28,866 bases of DNA from a virus. The DNA is taken from positions 1 to 28,866 of the IMG/VR virus record IMGVR_UViG_3300041409_000330; one strand, given 5' to 3'. Below are positions 1-7,034 of the stretch, piece by piece. A program made the translations under genes and the position numbers. The notes beneath the pieces were generated by a model, which saw only the letters and a list, made by a program, of their open reading frames with translations, was not told the DNA's origin and searched no databases. How positions within the stretch are numbered: position 1 is the stretch's first letter; every line of letters starts with the position of its first letter.

Positions 1-527
1 TCCTCGTCAGGCACTCTCCACACCATGCCCGGGTGAAGAGTGTCGATGGAGATGCGCTCACCCGGCAGCTTGGCGGGGTCAGCGGTGATGTGAAAGGCGG
101 AGTCTCCTCGGGTGATGCCGGCCTTCTTGTTGAGGGCGAACTTCGACATGAACCGCTCGCGCTTCAGGAAGCCTTCCAACATTCTCTGGGCAGGCGTCTT
201 GTTGTTCTTTCGCGCGTCGCGTCGAGCGTCCTCTGCCGTCATCAGCTGGGAGGTCTTCTCCCCGGAGGTCGCCACGAGCTCCAGGCCCTTCATCAGGTAC
301 TGAGAGGTGGTGTCCACGATCACGCGAGCGTTCGGCACGTAGAGGGGCTGCTCGTTCTCGAGTACTCTGATCGCGTACTGCGTCGGATCGTTCCAGTACA
401 TCTGGTCGTACTTCTCGTACGCCGCGATGCGCTGCTGCTCCTCGGCGGGCCACCAGGCCGGGAGCTTGCCGAGCATGTTGTCCAGGCTCGACCATGGGGT
501 GAAGAGCTTCTTCTTGAGTACCATCAT
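1..527 (-). CDS. Phage portal protein, N-terminal part (cut by window edge)
   Basis: The frame opens at an ATG at 527 and stays open to the window edge, giving the first 175 residues. The ATG overlaps the terminase stop (ATGA), so the two genes are translationally coupled. Visible features are a basic start (VLKKKLFTPW), an aromatic acidic segment, then YVPNARVIVDTTSQYLMKG near residues 60-78. This resembles the early part of SPP1/HK97-type portals, where a P-N-R-x-x-V-D segment precedes a long helical wing. Portals form the dodecameric ring through which DNA enters the head. Position directly after the large terminase is the usual phage order and is the strongest argument. The rest of the gene, presumably followed by capsid genes, lies outside the window. 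Confidence 0.75.
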   Translation of the reverse strand, partial: MMVLKKKLFTPWSSLDNMLGKLPAWWPAEEQQRIAAYEKYDQMYWNDPTQYAIRVLENEQPLYVPNARVIVDTTSQYLMKGLELVATSGEKTSQLMTAEDARRDARKNNKTPAQRMLEGFLKRERFMSKFALNKKAGITRGDSAFHITADPAKLPGERISIDTLHPGMVWRVPDE

Positions 528-1912
528 CGTCTCCCGGATCGAACTCGTGACTGCCGCGAGGTGCGGACCTGGTCGGTCTTGCCGAGATGACCCTTGACGT
601 AGCGACCCAAGGCCTCAGGGCCGTGGTTGTCCTTGTCCATGGGGTTCTCGGAGGCGTTCTTCGTTTCGGACTTGTGCTCGGGCCACCGCCAGCCGGTTCG
701 CATCTCCCATGCAATCTGCTGGCAACGCTGCTTGTTGAAGAGGATGCCCGGGGTCTTGTGAACTCCCTTGGGCTTCAGAAGATTGTCCGTCATGCGAACT
801 CGGTCGAGCAGTTCTCCACCGGTGTTCGTCTTGATCGGCCGACGCAGCTTGCGCTGAACGATGGAGGTGTCACTCGGCTCGGCCGGAGGAGCGTAGACGC
901 AGTTGACCTTGTCGAGCAAGGACCAGAGACCCTTACCCTGTCGCTGACTCTCGAGAATCTCGTTGCAGATCTCCTCGGTGTCCATCATGGTCCATCGACT
1001 CTCACCGATGCAGTACTGCTGACCCCAGATGTCCTCCTGAATCCAGAGCCAGACCCAGTCGTTGGTGTAACCATAGTCAAGAGCGACGTAGAGGGGTAGG
1101 CGCGGGTCGTAGTCCAGGTCGTCAATGAGGTGTACCTCATCATCCCAGGACTTCATGACGCGGCCGATTCGCTCGACGAACTCGCCGCCGTACTGCCGGT
1201 TAAACTCGTCCTCAGTCAAGTCGTCCTCGGCCTCGAGAATCTCAGGGTCGAGACGACCCCCGGGAAAGACGAAGTTGTTGGTCCATGAGGGCATCTGCCA
1301 GGAGGCCCACTGAGCCTTGCTCTTCTCCTGGCCTCTCTGCCATGCCCAGTACAGCAACGAGGTGTCAGAGGCGATCTCAGGAACCCCACTCATGAACGAC
1401 CAACCGCGCTTGTCCGAGAGCGCCGGTCGGACATACTCCGTGAAGGTACGTCGGTGGAGTCGACCGGCCTCGACCATCAGACAGAAGTCAAGACCCTCAC
1501 CGACCAGGCTGTCAGGGTTCTTGGCCGAGCGACACTCGAGGTGAAAGCCCCAGTTGGTGTGGATGACCATCGTGCCCGAGTCCTTGTTGTTCAAGAACTT
1601 CGAGCTGAGGTCGTCGACCCCCAGAGCCTTGAGTGAGTTGTAGACGACGCGGAATTCCTTCTCGCAGTCAGGGTACTCAGGGCCAATGATCCAGCCCATC
1701 ATGGGCTGACCAAGGAAGTTCTTCACCCAGGCCATCGACTCGGCCTCTTTGCCGCCGCACAGAGTCTTACCCCACCGTCGACCATTGGACAGAGCCCGGT
1801 GGCGAGTGGGGTTGAAGTGAACCTGGCGCTGGGCGTCGTGCGGCTTGTACCCCGTCTGCTCGAAGTACTTGTCCTTGACGAAGACCTTGCCTTCGGGAAG
1901 TACGACGGTCAT
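524..1912 (-). CDS. Terminase large subunit (DNA packaging ATPase and nuclease)
   Basis: A 462-residue TerL. It cuts concatemeric DNA and pumps it through the portal into the prohead. The N-terminal ATPase shows a Walker A-type loop (SNGRRWGKT, residues 42-50) and a hydrophobic Walker B strand with the catalytic carboxylate in LMVEAG (E148). The nuclease half has an RNase H-like first strand, LYVALDYGYTNDW, with D279 as probable metal ligand. Length is normal for phage terminases. It follows the 94-residue gene with an ATGA overlap and is followed by the portal with another, so the three are one translational unit under the promoter at 2218-2247. No intein or frameshift is seen. Identification is firm; the assignment of the second and third nuclease acids is not attempted. 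Confidence 0.95.
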   Translation of the reverse strand: MTVVLPEGKVFVKDKYFEQTGYKPHDAQRQVHFNPTRHRALSNGRRWGKTLCGGKEAESMAWVKNFLGQPMMGWIIGPEYPDCEKEFRVVYNSLKALGVDDLSSKFLNNKDSGTMVIHTNWGFHLECRSAKNPDSLVGEGLDFCLMVEAGRLHRRTFTEYVRPALSDKRGWSFMSGVPEIASDTSLLYWAWQRGQEKSKAQWASWQMPSWTNNFVFPGGRLDPEILEAEDDLTEDEFNRQYGGEFVERIGRVMKSWDDEVHLIDDLDYDPRLPLYVALDYGYTNDWVWLWIQEDIWGQQYCIGESRWTMMDTEEICNEILESQRQGKGLWSLLDKVNCVYAPPAEPSDTSIVQRKLRRPIKTNTGGELLDRVRMTDNLLKPKGVHKTPGILFNKQRCQQIAWEMRTGWRWPEHKSETKNASENPMDKDNHGPEALGRYVKGHLGKTDQVRTSRQSRVRSGRR

Positions 1913-2193
1913 TCGAGGTAGTCCCCCTGGTAATCAGCGGGGATGTAGCTCTCCAGGTCGGGGTGAGCGGGGTAGCGACTGTCCACACCACCCATGAAGC
2001 CGGTTTCGGCGGGTGCGTCAGGGTCCTCATCCTGCCCCGTGAGGTACCCCAGTCGAAGGCGTTCAGACGACGAGAGCTTGCGGCCGTCGAAGGGGCCAAG
2101 ATCGGTGACGGAGTTAGTCGTCGGAACCTTGCCCTTGTACTCCGTATCGGTGTTGATGGGGTCGGGCAGATCTCCTCCGGTTCGTACCGGCAT
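1909..2193 (-). CDS. Hypothetical protein before large terminase
   Basis: A 94-residue hydrophilic, acidic, proline-rich protein with no recognised domain. Its ATG is preceded by a clear GAAAGGAG ribosome site, and its stop overlaps the terminase start by four bases. It is the first gene after the putative late promoter. Small terminases often sit in this position, but the sequence has no visible helix-turn-helix and is short, so I do not call it TerS; the 243-residue protein at 9297-10028 is a better candidate. It could be a head accessory or assembly factor. Confidence 0.75.
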   Translation of the reverse strand: MPVRTGGDLPDPINTDTEYKGKVPTTNSVTDLGPFDGRKLSSSERLRLGYLTGQDEDPDAPAETGFMGGVDSRYPAHPDLESYIPADYQGDYLE

Positions 2194-2217
2194 GGCTCAC
2201 TCCTTTCGTTGGGGTCC

Positions 2218-2247
2218 ACTCTATATTCCGTACAGGCCTTGAGGCAA
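2218..2247 (-). promoter_or_regulatory. Putative late promoter for terminase-portal operon
   Basis: Reading leftward: TTGCCT (2247-2242), 18 bases, TAGAGT (2223-2218), then about 24 bases to the 94-residue gene with its GAAAGGAG site. The -10 box is the same TAGAGT used in the 18-24 kb array; the -35 box is weaker. It lies in a 74-base gap, so packaging and structural genes probably have their own start. Confidence 0.5.
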
Positions 2248-2267
2248 GGTCGCCTTCCGGCAAAGAA

Positions 2268-2537
2268 CTACGTGATGACGATCTGACCGGCCTCGATGAC
2301 ACTAGCCTCAGGGGCGTCGGGTACTCTCACCCAGACCTTCCAGGGTCCCGGATCAAGAAGCCCAGTCAGCAGGAAGCAGAACTTCCCGCCCTGGACGACG
2401 AGGGGAGCCCAGAGCACGGGTCGCCCTAGGGGCCTTGAGAGAGAGTACTCCACCGCACCTGGGGGAGCCTGACCATCGACCATGAGCTCATCGAAGAACA
2501 CGTACTCGATGCTCTCACGAGGGTATTCCTGAACCAT
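2268..2537 (-). CDS. Hypothetical protein after fibre gene
   Basis: An 89-residue protein starting at ATG 2537, two bases after the fibre stop, with AGGAG seven bases upstream. A longer reading to 2606 would run into the fibre gene and has no such site. The sequence has a beta-rich pattern (KFCFLLTGLLDPGPWKVWVR) like a small immunoglobulin-like or virion-accessory domain, with no conserved catalytic motif. Its location at the end of the lysis and adhesion operon suggests a virion or fibre-associated part. Function unknown. Confidence 0.75.
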   Translation of the reverse strand: MVQEYPRESIEYVFFDELMVDGQAPPGAVEYSLSRPLGRPVLWAPLVVQGGKFCFLLTGLLDPGPWKVWVRVPDAPEASVIEAGQIVIT

Positions 2538-2539
2538 GT

Positions 2540-4585
2540 CTACTCCTGAGTTCTTACGGGTTCTGCCAGGTGAGCAATCTTCTGACGGCGCATCAATCTC
2601 GCCCACCTGTTACGAGGGGCAAGCAGAGCGATGAGCTGGGGCTCATCCAGTAGAATTACCCTGGCTGGGTCAGCTAGAGTGACTACCTTGTTTCTTGGAG
2701 CAAGCCGGGCGGTAAATACAACGTCAAAGGCCTGGATGGTTTCCTTGGTGATCCAGGGATTACCCATAGCCTCAAGCGAGTCGACCCCGTTAGGAGTGAC
2801 GGCGTAAAACATTGTCACGAGCGGAGTACCGACCACCTGAACCGAGCCAATACCGGTGGGCGATAGAAGCATGTTGTTGATCTGGGCAATACCGAAACCG
2901 GAGTCAGGAACGAGCCCGGTGGGCATCACCAGCAACTTGAGAGCCAGCGTGGGGTTACCAAGGCCCTGACCCGAAGTTACTCCTGTCGGTCCCAAGCTAA
3001 CCGCCCCACTACTGAGGCTGGGTGTACCCTCCGCCTCCGAGGTAGCTACCCCGGCGGGAGACAAGAGAATCTTAGCTAGAACCGCCGCCGTTCCGAAACT
3101 CTCTGAGGTAGAAGCCCCAGATGGAGCCACTCCCAACTTACTCGTGAGAGTGTGTGCTCCGAACGCCTCCTGGCTGCTGATGCCCGTAGTCACAAGACCA
3201 CCCTGAGAAGTTACTTGGGGCGACCCCAAGTTCTCAGCAGGGGTGATGCCGGTCGGCGCCAATGAAAGCGAGCCCAATGCGAGGGAAGTGCTTCCAAACG
3301 TCTCCAGGCTAGCGAGGGCGGTGGGGCTCAAGCCGAGAATCGAAGCGGCGGTGGCCAATCCCCCACCCTCGAGTGACCCCAGCCCGGTCGGCGTGATCGC
3401 CAGCTGGGCAGAGATGGCCTGAGCTCCGTGAGTCTGCTGACCAGCAATCCCTGTTGGGGCAGCGGTGAGACCTGCACTCTGCGTGGGAACCCCGAAGGCC
3501 TCAGCACTACTGATGCCGGTGACCGCCAGCGCCAAGCTCCCACTGGTGACGGCCACGCCGAAGGCCTCAGCGGACGATAGAGCCACCGGCGCAGTCGAAA
3601 GAACCGAGGTCCGAACGGTCGTTCCGAAAGCCTCTGCGGAAACTACTCCGGTCGGAGACAGCGCCAGAGAACCGCCCCGAACCGTAGTGCCAAACGCCTC
3701 AGCGGTAGCGACTCCGGTTGGCGACAGAGTCAAGCTGGAGGTTCTTGCTGCGGTACCGATGGCCTCCGCCGAAGCCACCCCGGTTGGGGACAGGTTGGTT
3801 GAAGCCGTGGAGAATGAAAGGGCCGAGGTACCAAACGCCTCAGCACTAGCGGGGCTACCGACCTGATCACTGACCAGCAGAGTATTGACCGCTACCGGGC
3901 CCCCGAGGGTAGAGCCATCACTGAACCCGGTTGGGGTCACTGTGACGGCGGCACTACCGGCCTGGGTGAAGTCCAGTACCCAGCCGATAGTAGTGGCGGG
4001 CTGGGTGAAAGTACCGTCCTCGGCAGCTTGCGTAGTCGGTCCGCCGACCAGATCCTTGGTGGCCGCAGCGATCCCGAAGTTCGGCACGGCGTAGCCGGTG
4101 ATCGCCTCGAACTGCTCAGTGTACCCGGCCGGATAGGTGACGGTGCCGTTGGTGGTGCCGTATCGCGCCTGGGTAAGAACTGCAACCTGAGCGTCTGCCG
4201 ATGCTGGAGTGTACGCGGGAAGCGACACTGAGCTGTCGGCCGTGGTCTCGTTCCACGAGGTGACGTGGGGAGAACTTGAGTTCGTGGAAAAGACCGCGAT
4301 CGCAGCATGCACTCGACCGGCAGCAGACAGAGTAGCAGTCGCGTTGGTCTCAGACCCAGTCAACACCTTGTAATACAACCAGGATGAGAGAGTCGAGCCG
4401 TTACGGATGGGGCTCGGGCTCACCAGAGTCCAACCCGTAGGCGCAGTAGTGACCGTGACGCTGCCCGAGTTGGTGCCGAACCAGAAGAAAGCTAGGTGAC
4501 CAGCAGCAATACCCGCAGGCATCGAGACGTTGACCGCAGAGGTGGTGGCCGACGTTACTTGAGTACTACCGCCGATGTAGGTCAT
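2540..4585 (-). CDS. Fibre-like virion protein with tandem 22-residue repeats
   Basis: A 681-residue protein. Residues 1 to about 210 form a beta-sandwich-like domain rich in Thr, Ser and Gly (APTGWTLVSPSP motif). Residues about 230-620 contain roughly 17 degenerate repeats of about 22 residues, best seen as TGVxSAEAFGTxxxxxxLxLxP. The C-terminal 60 residues are basic with APRNK and APRNR motifs. Such repeats are common in phage appendages and probably form an elongated fibre that contacts the host. An AGGAGG site precedes the ATG, with a strong hairpin (4606-4635) between it and the upstream hydrolase gene. The repeats are diverged at DNA level, not recent copies. Virion location is inferred from composition and neighbours. 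Confidence 0.8.
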   Translation of the reverse strand: MTYIGGSTQVTSATTSAVNVSMPAGIAAGHLAFFWFGTNSGSVTVTTAPTGWTLVSPSPIRNGSTLSSWLYYKVLTGSETNATATLSAAGRVHAAIAVFSTNSSSPHVTSWNETTADSSVSLPAYTPASADAQVAVLTQARYGTTNGTVTYPAGYTEQFEAITGYAVPNFGIAAATKDLVGGPTTQAAEDGTFTQPATTIGWVLDFTQAGSAAVTVTPTGFSDGSTLGGPVAVNTLLVSDQVGSPASAEAFGTSALSFSTASTNLSPTGVASAEAIGTAARTSSLTLSPTGVATAEAFGTTVRGGSLALSPTGVVSAEAFGTTVRTSVLSTAPVALSSAEAFGVAVTSGSLALAVTGISSAEAFGVPTQSAGLTAAPTGIAGQQTHGAQAISAQLAITPTGLGSLEGGGLATAASILGLSPTALASLETFGSTSLALGSLSLAPTGITPAENLGSPQVTSQGGLVTTGISSQEAFGAHTLTSKLGVAPSGASTSESFGTAAVLAKILLSPAGVATSEAEGTPSLSSGAVSLGPTGVTSGQGLGNPTLALKLLVMPTGLVPDSGFGIAQINNMLLSPTGIGSVQVVGTPLVTMFYAVTPNGVDSLEAMGNPWITKETIQAFDVVFTARLAPRNKVVTLADPARVILLDEPQLIALLAPRNRWARLMRRQKIAHLAEPVRTQE

Positions 4586-4605
4586 GCCACCTCCTCAAGT
4601 GTGAA

Positions 4606-4635
4606 GCCGGGCCATACCTCTCAGTATGACCCGGC
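4606..4635 (-). terminator. 12-bp hairpin between hydrolase and fibre genes
   Basis: Arms 4606-4617 and 4624-4635 pair over 12 positions with one G-T wobble, enclosing a 6-base loop. It lies just after the hydrolase stop (4644) and before the fibre ribosome site. There is no T tract, so it may attenuate or protect mRNA rather than fully terminate. Confidence 0.6.
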
Positions 4636-4643
4636 ATAGTTCA

Positions 4644-5525
4644 TCAGCAGGGCGGAGAAAGATGCAACGCCCTCGAGTCAGCCTTGGTGGCCTGGTACGC
4701 AGTCAGACGATCTCCCGTCAGCGGCGAGTACGAGTCACCGGTGCTGTTCCACGCGAGGCCGAACCAGACCTCAGGTGTGGACAGGATCGCTTCGCCGGCC
4801 TGCTGGATGGCTGCAGCCGAGAACCCGTTGTACTCACCGAGTCCAATGGGCTTGTTGGGCTGCCCATGGTTGTCGAGCCAAGTTGCCAGGAGCGGGATCG
4901 CTCGTGCCGGCATCTTCGTGCCTGGGTTGGTTGGGTCACCGGACTGGTAGGAGTCGACTGCGACAAACTCCCACTCGGACAGGAGAGTCGCGTTGGTGAA
5001 GGAAGCGAACGTGGACTGCTGGTTGTCGAGCAGCCAGCCGTTCAGGATCGGGCCGACCTCGATGTTCGCAGCATTGACCTTGTCATAGAATTTCTGACTG
5101 GCCTGCTGGAACTGAGTACCAGTCATGTCGCCGTTCGGCTCGTGCCAGAAAGTCGCCGTAACTTGAGTGTTCAGACCGACAAGGTCTGCCTTCAGTGCAG
5201 TCAGCCACGAGTCGTATCCACCGTTGATCAAAGTGGTCACGTTCGGGACCTTGTACGAGATGACGGGCAACATGCCATCGTTGACTGCGTCCTGGATGAG
5301 ATTCATCTGGCTAGAACCACCGGACACGACATCAGCGAAGATTCGACGGGCCGTGACTCCACAAGCGCCCACCTCGTTGATTCGCTGATCCCAGAGGCTT
5401 GCCGGAGCCGACATGCCGATCCTCTTCGGAGTGATCGGGGTAGTAGGCGCACTACTGGCAATGCTACCCGTCAGCACCACCAGAATCATGCTCAGGACTA
5501 ACCCGAGCCATCGTGTGTATTTCAT
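4644..5525 (-). CDS. Secreted glycoside hydrolase-like protein (GH26-like TIM barrel)
   Basis: A 293-residue protein with a typical Sec signal peptide (charged MKYTR, hydrophobic core to about residue 20, probable cleavage near SSA at 24-26). The mature part looks like a TIM-barrel glycosidase: FWHEPNGDMTG places a likely acid/base at E129, and IGLGEYNGFS places a likely nucleophile at E231 about 100 residues later, as in GH26 beta-mannanases and related clan GH-A enzymes. It may cut a host surface polysaccharide. A phage enzyme beside a fibre gene is usually a depolymerase, but a cleavable signal peptide is odd for a virion protein and points to export from the infected cell. Start supported by a GGGAGGGAG site. 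The fold is clear by motif; the substrate is not known. Confidence 0.7.
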   Translation of the reverse strand: MKYTRWLGLVLSMILVVLTGSIASSAPTTPITPKRIGMSAPASLWDQRINEVGACGVTARRIFADVVSGGSSQMNLIQDAVNDGMLPVISYKVPNVTTLINGGYDSWLTALKADLVGLNTQVTATFWHEPNGDMTGTQFQQASQKFYDKVNAANIEVGPILNGWLLDNQQSTFASFTNATLLSEWEFVAVDSYQSGDPTNPGTKMPARAIPLLATWLDNHGQPNKPIGLGEYNGFSAAAIQQAGEAILSTPEVWFGLAWNSTGDSYSPLTGDRLTAYQATKADSRALHLSPPC

Positions 5526-5548
5526 ATCTCCCTCCCCAGCTCTGACGG

Positions 5549-5983
5549 TCAGAGCTTGAAGATCTTGTTGGTGCCGTTGTCCCAGGTGACGTTGATGTCA
5601 CCGCCGTTCGTGGTGAACGGGATGTTGGTACCGGTGTCGATGTAGGCGATCACCCGCTGAGCCGTAGCTGCGACGTCAGCTCCACCGCCGACCGCCGACG
5701 ACTGGATCAGGATGATCACATGGTTGGTGGCGTTCGCCGCGACGGCAGCAAACAGGGGAGTCATGTCAGCCGCGTCGGCAACACCGCTCGTGACCGTCTT
5801 GGAACTGAGCGCAGCTGAAGTCGACGCGATCGTTCCGCCTGCAGTGGTGACGTCAGAGACGAACTTGTGGGCCGCGCTGAAGGTGTAACCACGAACGGCA
5901 ATCGCCTTGATCACCGCAGTGTCCCAGTCGATCTCGCCCGCGAGAAAACCTTCCCGGCCGGGGTCGAAGAGTGCGTTAGCCAT
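5549..5983 (-). CDS. Small phage virion-associated protein, MANALFDPGREGFL family
   Basis: A 144-residue protein of a recurrent phage type: it starts MANALFDPGREGFLAGEIDWDT in short segments and ends with GGDINV, TWDNGTNKIFKL. I recognise this family by its N- and C-terminal signatures, usually found among phage structural genes and generally unassigned. The middle is a beta-rich Ser/Thr/Ala segment with ADAADMT-like motif. The ATG overlaps the upstream stop (TGATG), implying coupled translation. Probably a small tail or head surface protein; this is inference from neighbours. Confidence 0.8.
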   Translation of the reverse strand: MANALFDPGREGFLAGEIDWDTAVIKAIAVRGYTFSAAHKFVSDVTTAGGTIASTSAALSSKTVTSGVADAADMTPLFAAVAANATNHVIILIQSSAVGGGADVAATAQRVIAYIDTGTNIPFTTNGGDINVTWDNGTNKIFKL

Positions 5984-6228
5984 CAGAGCTCACTAGTTCC
6001 TTCCTGGGACTCGATGCCCTCGGTCTCCGCGAGCTGAACGAGAGCAGCCCGCTGGCTGTCGCTCATGGTCTCGAAGGCCTGCCGAGCACGCTCGAGGTCG
6101 TTTCGCCGCTGGTGCTCCTGGGAGAACTCACGGCACTTGTCCTTGGCGGCTTCGAACTCCTTGGCCGCCTTGGTCCAGGCGGTCTCGAGCTCCTTGTCCG
6201 TCATCTTGGCGAGTGACTTGGTAGCCAC
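5983..6228 (-). CDS. Small coiled-coil hypothetical protein
   Basis: An 81-residue highly charged, helical protein (KMTDKELETAW, then EFEAAKDKCREF and ERARQAFETM) with heptad-like spacing, probably a coiled coil. I place the start at GTG 6228, which has GAAGGG nine bases upstream; a longer reading from GTG 6288 would put the ribosome site directly against the codon. Its stop overlaps the next ATG. It could be a virion scaffold or chaperone for the following protein; no family is recognised. Confidence 0.65.
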   Translation of the reverse strand: MATKSLAKMTDKELETAWTKAAKEFEAAKDKCREFSQEHQRRNDLERARQAFETMSDSQRAALVQLAETEGIESQEGTSEL

Positions 6229-6336
6229 TTTGAACCACCCTTCTGAGAGTTTGTTCGATGAGTCATTGAGCGAGCGAGTACTTCCCACCCTCCCAAATCG
6301 ATCCGTACATACTTCCTGAGCGAGCTCTTGACTCGA

Positions 6337-7026
6337 TCAATCGACGATCACGAATGCGTCTCCGCTATCGGTCAGAAGTTTGTCCAGGTCGTCCCAGCTC
6401 AGGCGGAAGCGCCCCTTGGCGCCCCAGTCCTTGCCCCAGGAGTTCATGCCGATCACCTGCTTCGAGCTCACGTCCACACCGATGAGTTCGACTTCGTGCC
6501 CACCCTCCTGAGCTCCGGTAGCCCGGATCAACCCTTGAGAATCGACGGGGAAGAACATGTCCGTGTACCACCAAACCCCAATGCCCACTGGACCGATGTG
6601 GGAGAGAGTCAGCAGCACGTCGTTGAGACCGAAGCACCACCGGTACTCATCGATGATGCCCTGACCCTTCAGCCACCGACAAAGACCGAGGGCAGACGTG
6701 CCGTCGTAGGCCTCACCGTCCCACTCATCGTTCTCTTGAGCACCGGCATAGAACACTGACGGGTCGTACTTCGACCTCTTGTCATAAGGGATCGAGGACG
6801 AGTTGGGGGTGGTGTTCAGCACGCCCTTGCCCGTGTAGGCGACGCACTGAGAGGTGGAACCCTGGTCGTACGGCAGACCTCGACGCCAGGTACGATCACG
6901 AGGCTTGGTCGAGTCAGTTACACCGAGTAGATCCAGAGCTCGAAACTGCTTCGAACGCTCATCGTGGTGGATGAGGGATCGACCCATGCCCGGCTGAGTT
7001 GGGATGGGGATGAGGCGGTCGGTCAT
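6337..7026 (-). CDS. Papain-like (C1-type) cysteine protease
   Basis: A 229-residue protein with the papain triad in order: QGSTSQCVAYT (oxyanion Q55, nucleophile C61), GGHEVELIGVD (H177) and MNSWGKDWGAKGRFRLSW (N195), followed by the beta-strand end typical of C1 peptidases. There is no signal peptide or obvious propeptide; residues 1-50 may be a short pro-segment or virion anchor. It starts nine bases after the lysin stop with a GAGGAGTGAC site. Position between lysin and small virion proteins suggests action on the cell wall or virion proteins. C1-like phage proteins are often described as peptidases of unknown target. Peptidoglycan peptide cleavage is possible, but unproven. Confidence 0.85.
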   Translation of the reverse strand: MTDRLIPIPTQPGMGRSLIHHDERSKQFRALDLLGVTDSTKPRDRTWRRGLPYDQGSTSQCVAYTGKGVLNTTPNSSSIPYDKRSKYDPSVFYAGAQENDEWDGEAYDGTSALGLCRWLKGQGIIDEYRWCFGLNDVLLTLSHIGPVGIGVWWYTDMFFPVDSQGLIRATGAQEGGHEVELIGVDVSSKQVIGMNSWGKDWGAKGRFRLSWDDLDKLLTDSGDAFVIVD

Positions 7027-7034
7027 GTCACTCC

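Noticed and set aside
79-714. 211-codon minus-strand frame overlapping portal and terminase ends
   Set aside because: It is out of frame with both genes, which carry recognisable motifs and an ATGA junction at 524-527.
3450-3880. Regular DNA repeats that might be a CRISPR array
   Set aside because: They follow the 22-residue protein repeats of the fibre gene in frame, with degenerate units and no conserved repeat/spacer pattern.
4626-5501. 291-codon open frame on the plus strand
   Set aside because: Antisense to the glycosidase gene with signal peptide and catalytic motifs; low-information Arg/Ser/Val composition.
6263-6310. 15-residue frame with AGGA site before the coiled-coil gene
   Set aside because: Too short to judge; could be a leader peptide but nothing beyond the site supports it.
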